Positions 47,931 through 62,277 of a DNA stretch of 64,000 nucleotides are shown here, one piece after another. Each line of letters starts with the position of its first letter. Position 1 is the first letter of the stretch. The notes beneath the pieces are model-generated. The model was not told the origin of the DNA, ran no database searches, and saw only the letters and a list, made by a program, of their open reading frames with translations. The translations under genes were made by a program, and so were the position numbers. The DNA comes from Hydractinia symbiolongicarpus (taxonomy: Eukaryota > Cnidaria > Hydrozoa > Anthoathecata > Hydractiniidae), in contig NC_079884.1 of the NCBI RefSeq assembly GCF_029227915.1, positions 31,126,001-31,190,000 on the forward strand, in the 5' to 3' direction.

Positions 47931-50890
47931 AAAACGCATAAGACTTGTACTTTTCAGAAATGTTTTCATTTTTGATGAGACCCTTAATGAAAGTGGTTTA
48001 ATCGACGGCAAACCAAAACCCGCGATTTTCCGTAAATCCCGGGCTTGGCCCGTATAGTCGAATGAATACAAAGAAAGTACCCTGTGAGTAAACTCATTTC
48101 CAGAACGATTTTTTAAATTATATTTTCACCACTAAAACGCATGAGACTTGTAGTTTTTAGAAATGTTTTCATTTTTGATGAGACGTTAGTGAAAGTGGTT
48201 TATTCGCTGGCAAACAAAAACCCGCGATTTCCCGTAAATCCCTGGCTTGGCCCGTTTAGTCGAATGTATACAAAAAAAGTACCCTGGGAGTAAACTCATT
48301 TCCAAAACGATTTTTTAAACTATCTTTTCACCACTAAAACATATGAGACTTGTAGTTTTCAAAAATGTTTTCATTTTTGATGAGACGTTGAATAAAAGAA
48401 GTTTAATCGCCGGCAAACGAAAACCCGCCATTTCCCGTAAACCCCGGACTCGGCCCGTATAGTCAAATGTATACAAAGAAAGTACCCAGGGAGTAAACTC
48501 ATTTTACGAACGATTTTTTAAATTATTAATTCACCACTAAAGCCCATGAGACTTGTAGTTTATAAAAATGCTTTCATTTTTGATGAGACGCTGAATAAAA
48601 GAAGTTTAATCACCGGCAAACGAAAACCTGCGATTTCCCGTAAATCCCGGACTCGGCCGGTATAGTCAAAAGTATACAAAGAAAGTACCCATGGAGTAAA
48701 CTCATTTCCCAAACGATTTTTTAAATTATTTTTTCACCACTAAAACGCATGAGACTTGTAGTTTTAAGAAATGTTTTCATTTTTGATGAGATGCTTAATG
48801 AAAGTGGTTTAATCGCCGGCAAACGAAAACCCGCGATTTCCCGTAAATCCCGGCTTGGCCCGTATAGTCGAATGTATACAAAGAAAGTACCCTGTGAGTA
48901 AACTCATTTCCAAAACGATTTTTTAAATTATCTTTTCACCACTATAACGCATGAGACTTGTAGTTTTCAAAAATGTTTTCATTTTTGATGAGACGCTGAA
49001 TAAAAGAAGTTTAATCGCTGGCAAACGAAAACCCGCCATTTCCTGTAAACCCCGGACTCGGCCCGTATAGTCAAAAGTATACAAAGAAAGTACCCAGGGA
49101 GTAAACTCATTTCCCGAACGATTTTTTAAATTATATTTTCACCACTAAAACGCATGAGTCTTGTAGTTTTTAGAAATGTTTTCATTTTTGATGAGACGTT
49201 AGTGAAAGTGGTTTAATAGCTGGCAAACGAAAACCCGCGATTTCCCGTAAATCCCTGGCTTGGCCCGTTTAGTCGAATGTATACAAAGAAAGTACCCTGT
49301 GAGTAAACTCATTTCCAAAACGATTTTTTAAATTATTATTTCACCACTAAAGCCCATGAGACTTGTAGTTTTCAGAAATGTTTTCATTTTTGATGAGACG
49401 CTTAGTGAATGTGGTTTAATAGCCGGCAAACGAAAACCCGTGATTTCCTGTAAATCCCGGGCTTGGCCCGTATAGTCGAATGTATACAAAGAAAGTACCC
49501 CGTGAGTAAACTCATTTCCAAAACGATTTTTTAAATTATCTTTTCACCACTAAAACGCATGAGACTTGTAGTTTTCAAAAATGTTTTCATATTTGATGAG
49601 ACGTTGAATAAAAGAAGTTTAATAGCCGGCAAACGAAAACGCGCGATTTCCCGTGAATCCCGGACTCGGCCCGTATAGTCAAAACTATACAAAGAAAGTA
49701 CCCAGGGAGTAAACTCATTTCCCGAACGATTTTTTAAATTATTTTTTCACCACTAAAACGCATAAGACTTGTACTTTTCAGAAATGTTTTCATTTTTGAT
49801 GAGACCCTTAATGAAAGTGGTTTAATCGACGGCAAACCAAAACCCGCGATTTTCCGTAAATCCCGGGCTTGGCCCGTATAGTCGAATGAATACAAAGAAA
49901 GTACCCTGTGAGTAAACTCATTTCCAGAACGATTTTTTAAATTATATTTTCACCACTAAAACGCATGAGACTTGTAGTTTTTAGAAATGTTTTCATTTTT
50001 GATGAGACGTTAGTGAAAGTGGTTTATTCGCTGGCAAACAAAAACCCGCGATTTCCCGTAAATCCCTGGCTTGGCCCGTTTAGTCGAATGTATACAAAAA
50101 AAGTACCCTGGGAGTAAACTCATTTCCAAAACGATTTTTTAAACTATCTTTTCACCACTAAAACATATGAGACTTGTAGTTTTCAAAAATGTTTTCATTT
50201 TTGATGAGACGTTGAATAAAAGAAGTTTAATCGCCGGCAAACGAAAACCCGCCATTTCCCGTAAACCCCGGACTCGGCCCGTATAGTCAAATGTATACAA
50301 AGAAAGTACCCAGGGAGTAAACTCATTTTACGAACGATTTTTTAAATTATTAATTCACCACTAAAGCCCATGAGACTTGTAGTTTATAAAAATGCTTTCA
50401 TTTTTGATGAGACGCTGAATAAAAGAAGTTTAATCACCGGCAAACGAAAACCTGCGATTTCCCGTAAATCCCGGACTCGGCCGGTATAGTCAAAAGTATA
50501 CAAAGAAAGTACCCATGGAGTAAACTCATTTCCCAAACGATTTTTTAAATTATTTTTTCACCACTAAAACGCATGAGACTTGTAGTTTTAAGAAATGTTT
50601 TCATTTTTGATGAGATGCTTAATGAAAGTGGTTTAATCGCCGGCAAACGAAAACCCGCGATTTCCCGTAAATCCCGGCTTGGCCCGTATAGTCGAATGTA
50701 TACAAAGAAAGTACCCTGTGAGTAAACTCATTTCCAAAACGATTTTTTAAATTATCTTTTCACCACTATAACGCATGAGACTTGTAGTTTTCAAAAATGT
50801 TTTCATTTTTGATGAGACGCTGAATAAAAGAAGTTTAATCGCTGGCAAACGAAAACCCGCCATTTCCTGTAAACCCCGGACTCGGCCCGT
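47250..50890 (+). repeat. HOR: 1,824-bp nonamer, two copies
   Basis: CTTGTACTTTTCAG is at 47,944 and 49,768, and GAGTC at 47,332 and 49,156. AACATATGAG and TTATTAATTCACC monomers also recur 1,824 bp apart. The copies meet near 49,070. Near 50,890 the second one changes to GTCGAAAGTATACAAAGAAGG, which the first lacks. Confidence 0.8.
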
Positions 50891-53800
50891 ATAGTCGAAA
50901 GTATACAAAGAAGGTACCCAGGGAGTAAACTCATTTCCCGAACGATTTTTTTAAATTATTTTTTCACCACTAAAACGCATGAGACTTGTAGTTTTCAAAA
51001 ATGTTTTCATTTTAGATGAGACGCTGAATAAAAGAAGTTTAATCGCTGGCAAACGAAAACGCTCGATTTCCCGTACATCCCGGACTCGGCCCGTATAGTC
51101 AAAAGTATACAAAGAAAGTACCCAGGGGGTAAACTCATTTCCCGAAGGATTTTTTAAATTATATTTTCACCACTAAAACGCATGAGACTTGTAGTTTTTA
51201 GAAATGTTTTCATTTTTGATGAGACGTTAGTGAAAGTGGTTTAACCGCTGGCAAGCGAAAACCCGCGATTTCCCGTAAATCCCTGGCTTGGCCCGTTTAT
51301 TCGAATGTATACAAAGAAAGTAACCTGTGAGTAAACTCATTTCCAAAACGATTTTTTAAATTATTATTTCACCACTAAAACCCATGAGACTTGTAGTTTT
51401 CAGAAATGTTTTCATTTTTGATGAGACGCTTAGTAAATGTGGTTTAATAGCAGGCAAACGAAAACCCGTGATTTCCTGTAAATCCCGGGCTTGGCCCGTA
51501 TAATCAAATGTATACAAAGAAAGTACCCTGTGAGTAAACTAATTTCCAAAACGATTTTTTAAATTATCTTTTCACCACTAAAATGCATGAGACTTGTAGT
51601 TTTCAAAAATGTTTTCATTTTTGATGAGACGTTGAATAAAAGAAGTTTAATCGATGGCAAACGAAAACCCGCCATTTCCCGTAAACCCCGGACTCGGCCC
51701 GTATAGTCAAATGTATACGAAGAAAGTACCCAGGGAGTAAACTCATTTTCCGAACGATTTTTTAAATTATTAATTCACCACTAAAGCCCATGAGACTTGT
51801 AGTTTTTAAAAATGCTTTCATTTTTGATGAGACGCTGAATAAAAGAAGTTTAATCACCGGCAAACGAAAACCTGCGATTTCCCGTAAATCCCGGACTCGG
51901 CCGGTATAGTCAAAAGTATACAAAGAAAGTACCCATGGAGTAAACTCATTTCCCGAACGATTTTTTAAATTATTTTTTCTCCACTAAAACGCATGAGACT
52001 TGTAGTTTTAAGAAATGTTTTCATTTTTGATGAGATGCTTAATGAAAGTGGTTTAATCGCCGGCAAACGAAAACCCGCGATTTCCCGTAAATCCCGGCTT
52101 GGCCCGTATAGTCGAATGTATACAAAGAAAGTACCCTGTGAGTAAACTCATTTCCAAAACGATTTTTTATATTATCTTTTCACCACTATAACGCATGAGA
52201 CTTGTAGTTTTCAAAAATGTTTTCATTTTTGATGAGACGCTGAATAAAAGAAGTTTAATCACTGGCAAACGAAAACCCGCCATTTCCTGTAAACCCCGGA
52301 CTCGGCCCGTATAGTCGAAAGTATACAAAGAAGGTACCCAGGGAGTAAACTCATTTCCCGAACGACTTTTTTAAATTATTTTTTTACCACTAAAACGCAT
52401 GAGACTTGTAGTTTTCAAAAATGTTTTCATTTTAGATGAGACGCTGAATAAAAGAAGTTTAATCGCTGGCAAACGAAAACGCTCGATTTCCCGTACATCC
52501 CGGACTCGGCCCGTATAGTCAAAAGTATACAAAGAAAGTACCCAGGGAGTAAACTCATTTTCCGAACGATTTTTTAAATTATTAATTCACCACTAAAGCC
52601 CATGAGACTTGTAGTTTTTAAAAATGCTTTCATTTTTGATGAGACGCTGAATAAAAGAAGTTTAATCACCGGCAAACGAAAACCTGCGATTTCCCGTAAA
52701 TCCCGGACTCGGCCGGTATAGTCAAAAGTATACAAAGAAAGTACCCATGGAGTAAACTCATTTCCCGAACGATTTTTTAAATTATTTTTTCTCCACTAAA
52801 ACGCATGAGACTTGTAGTTTTAAGAAATGTTTTCATTTTTGATGAGATGCTTAATGAAAGTGGTTTAATCGCCGGCAAACGAAAACCCGCGATTTCCCGT
52901 AAATCCCGGCTTGGCCCGTATAGTCGAATGTATACAAAGAAAGTACCCTGTGAGTAAACTCATTTCCAAAACGATTTTTTATATTATCTTTTCACCACTA
53001 TAACGCATGAGACTTGTAGTTTTCAAAAATGTTTTCATTTTAGATGAGACGCTGAATAAAAGAAGTTTAATCGCTGGCAAACGAAAACGCTCGATTTCCC
53101 GTACATCCCGGACTCGGCCCGTATAGTCAAAAGTATACAAAGAAAGTACCCAGGGGGTAAACTCATTTCCCGAACGATTTTTTAAATTATATTTTCACCA
53201 CTAAAACGCATGACACTTGTAGTTTTTAGAAATGTTTTCATTTTTGATGAGACGTTAGTGAAAGTGGTTTAACCGCTGGCAAGCGAAAACCCGCGATTTC
53301 CCGTAAATCCCTGGCTTGGCCCGTTTATTCGAATGTATACAAAGAAAGTAACCTGTGAGTAAACTCATTTCCAAAACGATTTTTTAAATTATTATTTCAC
53401 CACTAAAGCCCATGAGAATTGTAGTTTTCAGAAATGTTTTTATTTTTGATGAGACGCTTAGTGAATGTGGTTTAATAGCCGGCAAACAAAAACCCGTGAT
53501 TTCCTGTAAATCCCGGGCTTGGCCCGTATAATCGAATGTATACAAAGAAAGTACCCTGTGAGTAAACTAATTTCCAAAACGATTTTTTAAATTATCTTTT
53601 CACCACTAAAACGCATGAGACTTGTAGTTTTCAAAAATGTTTTCATTTTTGATGAGACGTTGAATAAAAGAAGTTTAATCGATGGCAAACGAAAACCCGC
53701 CATTTCCCGTAAACCCCGGACTCGGCCCGTATAGTCAAATGTATACGAAGAAAGTACCCAGGGAGTAAACTCATTTTCCGAACGATTTTTTAAATTATTA
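50890..53800 (+). repeat. Overlapping heptamer and trimer duplications
   Basis: TTTAGATGAG is at 51,011, 52,431 and 53,039, steps of 1,420 and 608 bp, and ACAAAGAAGGTACCC occurs near 50,910 and 52,330. The region is a mosaic of a seven-monomer repeat and a three-monomer repeat, with TTATTAATTCACC and ACCCATGGAG monomers throughout. Confidence 0.65.
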
Positions 53801-53809
53801 ATTCACCAC

Positions 53810-55030
53810 TAAAGCCCATGAGACTTGTAGTTTTTAAAAATGCTTTCATTTTTGATGAGACGCTGAATAAAAGAAGTTTAATCGCCGGCAAACGAAAACC
53901 CGCGATTTCCCGTAAATCCCGGACTCGGCCCGTATAGTCAAAAGTATAAAAAGAAAGTACCCATGGAGTAAAATCATTTCCCGAACGATTTTTTAAATTA
54001 TTTTTTCACCACTAAAACGCATGAGACTTGTAGTTTTTAGAAATGTTTTCATTTTTGATGAGATGCTTAATGAAAGTGGTTTAATCGCCGGCAAACGAAA
54101 TCCCGAGATTTCCCGTAAATCCCGGCTTGGCCCGTATAGTCGAATGTATACAAAGAAAGTACCCTGTGAGTAAACTCATTTCCAGAACGATTTTTTAAAT
54201 TATCTTTTCACCACTAAAACGCATGAGACTTGTAGTTTTCAAAAATGTTTTCATTTTTGATGAGACGCTGAATGAAAGGAGTTTAATCACCGGCAAACGA
54301 AAACGCTCGATTTCCCGTACATCCCGGACTCGGCCCGTATAGTCAAAAGTATACAAAGAAAGTACCCAGGGAGTAAACTCATTTCCCGAACGATTTTTTA
54401 AATTATATTTTCACCACTAAAGCCCATGAGACTTGTAGTTTTTAAAAATGCTTTCATTTTTGATGAGACGCTGAATAAAAGAAGTTTAATCGCCGGCAAA
54501 CGAAAACCCGCGATTTCCCGTAAATCCCGGACTCGGCCCGTATAGTCAAAAGTATAAAAAGAAAGTACCCATGGAGTAAAATCATTTCCCGAACGATTTT
54601 TTAAATTATTTTTTCACCACTAAAACGCATGAGACTTGTAGTTTTTAGAAATGTTTTCATTTTTGATGAGATGCTTAATGAAAGTGGTTTAATCGCCGGC
54701 AAACGAAATCCCGAGATTTCCCGTAAATCCCGGCTTGGCCCGTATAGTCGAATGTATACAAAGAAAGTACCCTGTGAGTAAACTCATTTCCAGAACGATT
54801 TTTTAAATTATCTTTTCACCACTAAAACGCATGAGACTTGTAGTTTTCAAAAATGTTTTCATTTTTGATGAGACGCTGAATGAAAGGAGTTTAATCACCG
54901 GCAAACGAAAACGCTCGATTTCCCGTACATCCCGGACTCGGCCCGTATAGTCAAAAGTATACAAAGAAAGTACCCAGGGAGTAAACTCATTTCCCGAACG
55001 ATTTTTTAAATTATATTTTCACCACTAAAA
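53810..55030 (+). repeat. HOR: 608-bp trimer, two copies
   Basis: AGTATAAAAAGAAAG, a rare change of TATAC, is at 53,943 and 54,551. The monomers with AAATCCCGAGATTTCCCG and GAATGAAAGGAG follow in the same order in both copies. Confidence 0.75.
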
Positions 55031-55654
55031 CGCATGAGACTTGTAGTTTTTAGAAATGTTTTCATTTTTGATGAGACGTTAGTGAAAGTGGTTTATTCGC
55101 TGGCAAACGAAAACCCGCGATTTCCCGTAAATCCCTGGCTTGGCCCGTTTAGTCGAATGTATACAAAGAAAGTACCCTGTGAGTAAACTCATTTCCAAAA
55201 CGATTTTTTAAATTATTATTTCACCACTAAAGCCCATGAGACTTGTAGATTTCAGAAATGTTTTCATTTTTGATGAGACGCTTAGTGAATGTGGTTTTAT
55301 AGCCGGCAAACGAAAACCCGTGATTTCCTGTAAATCCCGGGCTTGGCCCGTATAGTCGAATGTATACCAAGAAAGTACCCTGTGAGTAAACTCATTTCCA
55401 AAACGATTTTTTAAACTATCTTTTCACCAATAAAACACATGAGACTTGTAGTTTTCAAAAATGTTTTCATTTTTGATGAGACGCTGAATGAAAGGAGTTT
55501 AATCGCCGGCAAACGAAAACGCTCGATTTCCCGTACATCCCGGACTCGGCCCGTATAGTCAAAAGTATACAAAGAAAGTACCCAGGGAGTAAACTCATTT
55601 CCCGAACGATTTTTTAAATTATATTTTCACCACTAAAACGCATGAGACTTGTAG

Positions 55655-55715
55655 TTTTTAGAAATGTTTTGAAATGAAAAAAAATTTAGAAATGGCAAAC
55701 GAAAACCGTAAATCC
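55655..55715 (+). repeat. Rearranged monomer with non-satellite patch
   Basis: After TTTTTAGAAATGTTTT the sequence reads GAAATGAAAAAAAATTTAG, then AAATGGCAAACG and AAAACCGTAAATCCCGGGC. The expected CATTTTTGATGAGACG to TTTAATCGCC stretch is gone, and TTAGAAATG occurs twice around an A run. A further loss removes CCGCGATTTCC. It looks like a repair or template-switch scar. It occurs once. Confidence 0.75.
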
Positions 55716-55869
55716 CGGGCTTGGCCCGTATAGTTGAATGTATACCAAGAAAGTACCCTGTGAGTAAACTCATTTCCAAAACGATTTTTTAAACTATCTT
55801 TTCACCACTAAAACGCATGAGACTTGTAGTTTTCAAAAATGTTTTCATTTTTGATGAGACGCTGAATGA

Positions 55870-58800
55870 AAGGAGTTTAATTGCCGGCAAACGAAAACCC
55901 GCGTTTTCCCGTAAATCCCGGACTCGGCCCGTATAGTCAAAAGTATACAAAGAAAGTACCCAGGGAGTAAACTCATTTTACAAACGATTTTTTAAATTAT
56001 TATTTCACCACTAAAGCCCATGAGACTTGTAGTTTTTAAAAATGTTTTCATTTTTGATGAGACGCTGAATAAAAGAAGTTTAATCGCCGGCAAACGAAAA
56101 CCCGCGTTTTCTCGTAAATCCCGGACTCGGCTCGTATAGTCAAAAGTATACAAAGAAAGTACCCAGGGAGTAAACTCATTTCCCAAACGATCTTTTATAT
56201 TATTATTTCACCACTAAAGCCCATGAGACTTGTAGTTTTAAAAATGTTTTCATTTTTGATGAGACGCCTAATGAAAGAGGTTTAATCGCCGGCAAACGAA
56301 ATCCCGCGATTTCCCGTAAATCCGGGGCTTGGCCCGTATAGTCGAATGTATACAAAGAAAGTACGCAGGGAGTAAACTCATTTTCCAAACGATTTTTTTA
56401 ATTTTTTTTTCACCACTAAAACGCATGAGACTTGTAGTTTTCAAAAATGTTTTCATTTTTGATGAGACGCTTCATGAAAGAGTTTTAATCGCCGGCAAAC
56501 GAAAACCCGCGATTTCCCGTAAATCCCGGGATTGGCCCGTGTAGTCGAATGTACACAAAAAAAGTACCCTGTGAGTAAACTCATTTCCAGAACGATTTTT
56601 TAAATTATTTTTTCACCACTAAAACGCATGAGACTTGTAGTTTTCAAACTTGTTTTCATTTTTGTTGAGACGCTGAATAAAAGAAGTTTAATCGCCGGCA
56701 AACGAACACCTGCGATTTCCCGTAAATCCTGGACTCGGCCCGTATAGTCAAAAGTATACAAAGAAAGTACCCAGGGAGTAAACTCATTTCACAAACGATT
56801 TTTTAAATTATTATTTCACCACTAAAGCCCATGAGACTTGTAGTTTTTAAAAATGTTTTCATTTTTGATGAGACGCTGAATAAAAGAAGTTTAATCGCCG
56901 GCAAACGAAAACCCGCGTTTTCCCGTAAATCCTGGAATCGGCCCGTATAGTCAAAAGTATACAAAGAAAGTACCCTGTGAGTAAACTCATTTCCAGAACG
57001 ATTTTTTAAATTATTTTTTCACCACTAAAACGCATAAGACTTGTAGTTTTTAAAAATGTTTTCATTTTTGATGAGACGCTGAATAAAAGAAGTTTAATCG
57101 CCGGCAAACGAAAACCCATGATATCCCGTAAATCCCGGGCTTGGCCCGTATGGTCAAAAGTATCCAAAAAAGTACCCAGGGAGTAAATTCATTTCCCGAA
57201 CGATTTTTTAAATTATTTTTCACCACTAAAACGCATGAGACTTGTAGTTTTCAAAAATGTTTTCATTTTTGATGAGACGCTGAATAAAAGAAGTTTAATC
57301 GCCGGGAAACGAACACCTGTGATTTCCCGTAAATCCCGGACTCGGCCCGTATAGTCAAAAGTATACAAAGAAAGTACCCAGGGAGTAAACTCATTTCACA
57401 AACGATTTTTTAAATTATTATTTCACCACTAAAGCCTATGAGACTTGTAGTTTTTAAAAATGTTTTCATTTTTGATGAGACGCTGAATAAAAGAAGTTTA
57501 ATCGCCGGCAAACGAAAACCCGCGTTTTCCCGTAAATCCCGGACTCGGCCCGTATAGTCAAAAGTATACAAAGAAAGTACCCAGGGAGTAAACTCATTTT
57601 ACAAACGATTTTTTAAATTATTATTTCACCACTAAAGCCCATGAGACTTGTAGTTTTTAAAAATGTTTTCATTTTTGATGAGACGCTGAATAAAAGAAGT
57701 TTAATCGCCGGCAAACGAAAACCCGCGTTTTCTCGTAAATCCCGGACTCGGCTCGTATAGTCAAAAGTATACAAAGAAAGTACCCAGGGAGTAAACTCAT
57801 TTCCCAAACGATCTTTTATATTATTATTTCACCACTAAAGCCCATGAGACTTGTAGTTTTAAAAATGTTTTCATTTTTGATGAGACGCCTAATGAAAGAG
57901 GTTTAATCGCCGGCAAACGAAATCCCGCGATTTCCCGTAAATCCGGGGCTTGGCCCGTATAGTCGAATGTATACAAAGAAAGTACCCAGGGAGTAAACTC
58001 ATTTTCCAAACGATTTTTTTAATTTTTTTTTCACCACTAAAACGCATGAGACTTGTAGTTTTCAAAAATGTTTTCATTTTTGATGAGACGCTTCATGAAA
58101 GAGTTTTAATCGCCGGCAAACGAAAACCCGCGATTTCCCGTAAATCCCGGGATTGGCCCGTGTAGTCGAATGTACACAAAAAAAGTACCCTGTGAGTAAA
58201 CTCATTTCCAGAACGATTTTTTAAATTATTTTTTCACCACTAAAACGCATGAGACTTGTAGTTTTCAAACTTGTTTTCATTTTTGTTGAGACGCTGAATA
58301 AAAGAAGTTTAATCGCCGGCAAACGAACACCTGCGATTTCCCGTAAATCCCGGACTCGGCCCGTATAGTCAAAAGTATACAAAGAAAGTACCCAGGGAGT
58401 AAACTCATTTCACAAACGATTTTTTAAATTATTATTTCACCACTAAAGCCCATGAGACTTGTAGTTTTTAAAAATGTTTTCATTTTTGATGAGACGCTGA
58501 ATAAAAGAAGTTTAATCGCCGGCAAACGAAAACCCGCGTTTTCCCGTAAATCCCGGACTCGGCCCGTATAGTCAAAAGTATACAAAGAAAGTACCCTGTG
58601 AGTAAACTCATTTCCAGAACAATTTTTTAAATTATTTTTTCACCACTAAAACGCATAAGACTTGTAGTTTTTAAAAATGTTTTCATTTTTGATGAGACGC
58701 TGAATAAAAGAAGTTTAATCGCCGGCAAACGAAAACCCATGATATCCCGTAAATCCCGGGCTTGGCCCGTATGGTCAAAAGTATCCAAAAAAGTACCCAG

Positions 58801-59490
58801 GGAGTAAATTCATTTCCCGAACGATTTTTTAAATTATTTTTCACCACTAAAACGCATGAGACTTGTAGTTTTCAAAAATGTTTTCATTTTTGATGAGACG
58901 CTGAATAAAAGAAGTTTAATCGCCGGGAAACGAACACCTGTGATTTCCCGTAAATCCCGGACTCGGCCCGTATAGTTAAAAGTATACAAAGAAAGTACCC
59001 AGGGAGTAAACTCATTTCACAAACGATTTTTTAAATTATTATTTCACCACTAAAGCCTATGAGACTTGTAGTTTTTAAAAATGTTTTCATTTTTGATGAG
59101 ACGCTGAATAAAAGAAGTTTAATCGCCGGCAAACGAAAACCCGCGTTTTCCCGTAAATCCCGGACTCGGCCCGTATAGTCAAAAGTATACAAAGAAAGTA
59201 CCCAGGGAGTAAACTCATTTTACAAACGATTTTTTAAAATATTATTTCACCACTAAAGCCCATGAGACTTGTAGTTTTTAAAAATGTTTTCATTTTTGAT
59301 GAGACGCTGAATAAAAGAAGTTTAATCGCCGGCAAACGAAAACCCGCGTTTTCTAGTAAATCCCGGATTCGGCTCGTATAGTCAAAAGTATACAAAGAAA
59401 GTACCCAGGGAGTAAACTCATTTCCCAAACGATCTTTTATATTATTATTTCACCACTAAAGCCCATGAGACTTGTAGTTTTAAAAATGTT
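55870..59490 (+). repeat. HOR: 1,621-bp octamer, two copies plus part of a third
   Basis: The TTTTCTCGTAAATCCCGG monomer and its neighbours lie 1,621 bp apart, with unit starts near 55,870, 57,491 and 59,112. Private variants shared by the first two include GACGCTTCATGAAAGAG and GCCGGGAAACG. The third copy is cut short near 59,490. Confidence 0.8.
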
Positions 59491-60162
59491 TTCATTTTTG
59501 ATGAGACGCTGAATAAAAGAAGTTTAATCGCCGGCAAACGAACACCTGTGATTTCCCGTAAATCCCGGGCTTGGCCCGTAGAGTCGAATGTATACAAAGA
59601 GAGTACCCAGGGAGTAAACTCATTTCCCGAACGATTTTTTAAATTTTTTTTCACCACTAAAACGCATGAGACTTGTAGTTTTCAAAAATGTTTTCATTTT
59701 TGATGAGACGCTTAATGAAAGAGGTTTAATCGCCGGCAAACGAACACCTGCGATTTCCCGTAAATCCTGGACTCGGCCCGTATAGTCAAAAGTATACAAA
59801 GAAAGTACCCAGGGAGTAAACTCATTTCCCGAACGATTTTTTAAATTTTTTTTCACCACTAAAACGCATGAGACTTGTAGTTTTCAAAAATGTTTTTATT
59901 TTTGATGAGACGCTTAATGAAAGAGGTTTAATCGCCGGCAAACGAACACCTGCGATTTCCCGTAAATCCTGGACTCGGCCCGTATAGTCAAAAGTATACA
60001 AAGAAAGTACCCAGGGAGTAAACTCATTTCCCGAACGCTTTTTTAAATTATTTTTTCACCACTAAAACGCATGAGACTTGTAGTTTTTAAAAATGTTTTT
60101 ACTTTTGATGAGACGCCTAATGAAAGAGGTTTAATCGCCGGCAAACGAAATCCCGCGATTTC

Positions 60163-62277
60163 CCGTAAATCCGGGGCTTGGCCCGTATAGTCGAATGTAC
60201 ACAAAGAAAGTACCCAGGGAGTAAACTCATTTCCCGAACGATTTTTTTAATTTTTTTTTCACCACTAAAACGCATGAGACTTGTAGTTTTCAAAAATGTT
60301 TTCATTTTTGATGAGACGCTTAATGAAAGAGGTTTAATCGCCGGCAAACGAAAACCCGCGATTTCCCGTAAATCCCGGGATTGCCCCGTGTAGTCGAATG
60401 TATACAAAGAAAGTACCCTGTGAGTAAACTCATTTCCAGAACGATTTTTTAAATTATTTTTTCACCACTAAAACGCATGAGACTTGTAGTTTTCAAACTT
60501 GTTTTCATTTTTGTTGAGACGCTGAATAAAAGAAGTTTAATCGCCGGCAAACGAACACCTGCGATTTCCCGTAAATCCCGGACTCGGCCCGTATAGTCAA
60601 AAGTATACAAAGAAAGTACCCAGGGAGTAAACTAATTTCACAAACGATTTTTTAAATTATTATTTCACCACTAAAGCCCATGAGACTTGTAGTTTTTAAA
60701 AATGTTTTCATTTTTGATGAGACGCTGAATAAAAGAAGTTTAATCGCCGGCAAACGAAAACCCGCGATTTCCCGTAAATCCCAGACTCGGCCCGTATAGT
60801 CAAAAGTATACAAAGAAAGTACCCAGGGAGTAAACTCATTTCCCAAACGATCTTTTAAATTATTATTTCACCACTAAAGCCCATGAGACTTGTAGTTTTT
60901 AAAAATGTTTTCATTTTTGATGAGACGCTGAATAAAAGAAGTTTAATTGCCGGCAAACGAAAACCCGCGATTTCTCGTAAATCCCGGACTCGGCCCGTAT
61001 GGTCAAAAGTATACAAGGAAAATACCCAGTGAGTAAACTCATTTCCAGTACGAATTTTTAAATTATTTTTTCACCACTAAAACGCATGAGACTTGTAGTT
61101 TTTAAAAATGTTTTCATTTTTGATGAGACGCTGAATAAAAGAAGTTTAATCGCCGGCAAACGAAAACCTGCGATTTCCAGTAAATCCCGGACTCGGCCCG
61201 TATAGTCAAAAGTATACAAAGAAAGTACCCAGGGAGTAAACTCATTTCCAGAACGATTTTTTAAATTATTTTTTCACCACTAAAACGCATGAGACTTGTA
61301 GTTTTCAAAAATGTTTTCATTTTTGATGAGACGTATAATGAAAGAGGTTTAATCGCCGGCAAACGAAAACCCGGGATTTCCTGTAATTCCCGGGATTGGC
61401 CCGTATAGTCGAATGTATACAAAGAAAGTACCCTGTGAGTAAACTCATTTCCAGAACGATTTTTTAAATTATTTTTTCACCACTAAAACGCATAAGACTT
61501 GTAGTTTTTAAAAATGTTTTCATTTTTGATGAGACGCTGAATAAAAGAAGTTTAATCGCCGGCAAACGAAAACCCGCAATTTCCCGTAAATCCCGGGCTT
61601 GGCCCGTATAGTCAAAAGTATACAAAGAAAGTACCCAGGGAGTAAACTCATTTCCCGAACGACTTTTTAAATTATTTTTTCACCACTAAAACGCATGAGA
61701 CTTGTAGTTTTCAAAAATGTTTTCATTTTTGATGAGACGCTGAATAAAAGAAGTTTATTCGCCGGCAAACGAAAACCCGCCATTTCCCGTAAACCTTGGA
61801 CTCGGCCCGTATAGTCAAAAGTATACAAAGAAAGTACCCAGGGAGTAAACTCATTTCCCGAACGATTTTTTATATTATTTTTTTACCACTAAACGCATGA
61901 GACTTGTAGTTTTCAAAAATGTTTTCATATTTGATGGGACACTAAATAAAAGAAGTTTAATCGCCAGCAAACGAAAATCCGCGATTTCCCGTAAATCCCG
62001 GGACGGCCCGTATAGTCGAATGTATACAAAGAAAGTACCCAGGGAGTAAATTCATTTCCCGAACGATTTTTTAAATTATTTTTCACCACTAAAACGCATG
62101 AGACTTGTAGTTTTCAAAAATGTTTTCATTTTTGATGAGACGCTGAATAAAAGAAGTTTAATCGCCGGCAAACGAACACCTGCGATTTACCGTAAATCCC
62201 GGGCTTGGCCCGTATAGTCGAATGTATACAAAGAAAGTACCCTGCGAGTAAACTCATTTCCAGAACGATTTTTTAAA
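60163..62277 (+). repeat. About 2.1-kb array block, copy 2 of a long-range duplication
   Basis: Partner of 40,436-42,550. It differs by scattered substitutions and a short loss at about 62,000, where CGGGCTTGGCCCG reads CGGGACGGCCCG. Nearly 20 kb of differently ordered monomers separates the two copies. Confidence 0.75.
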
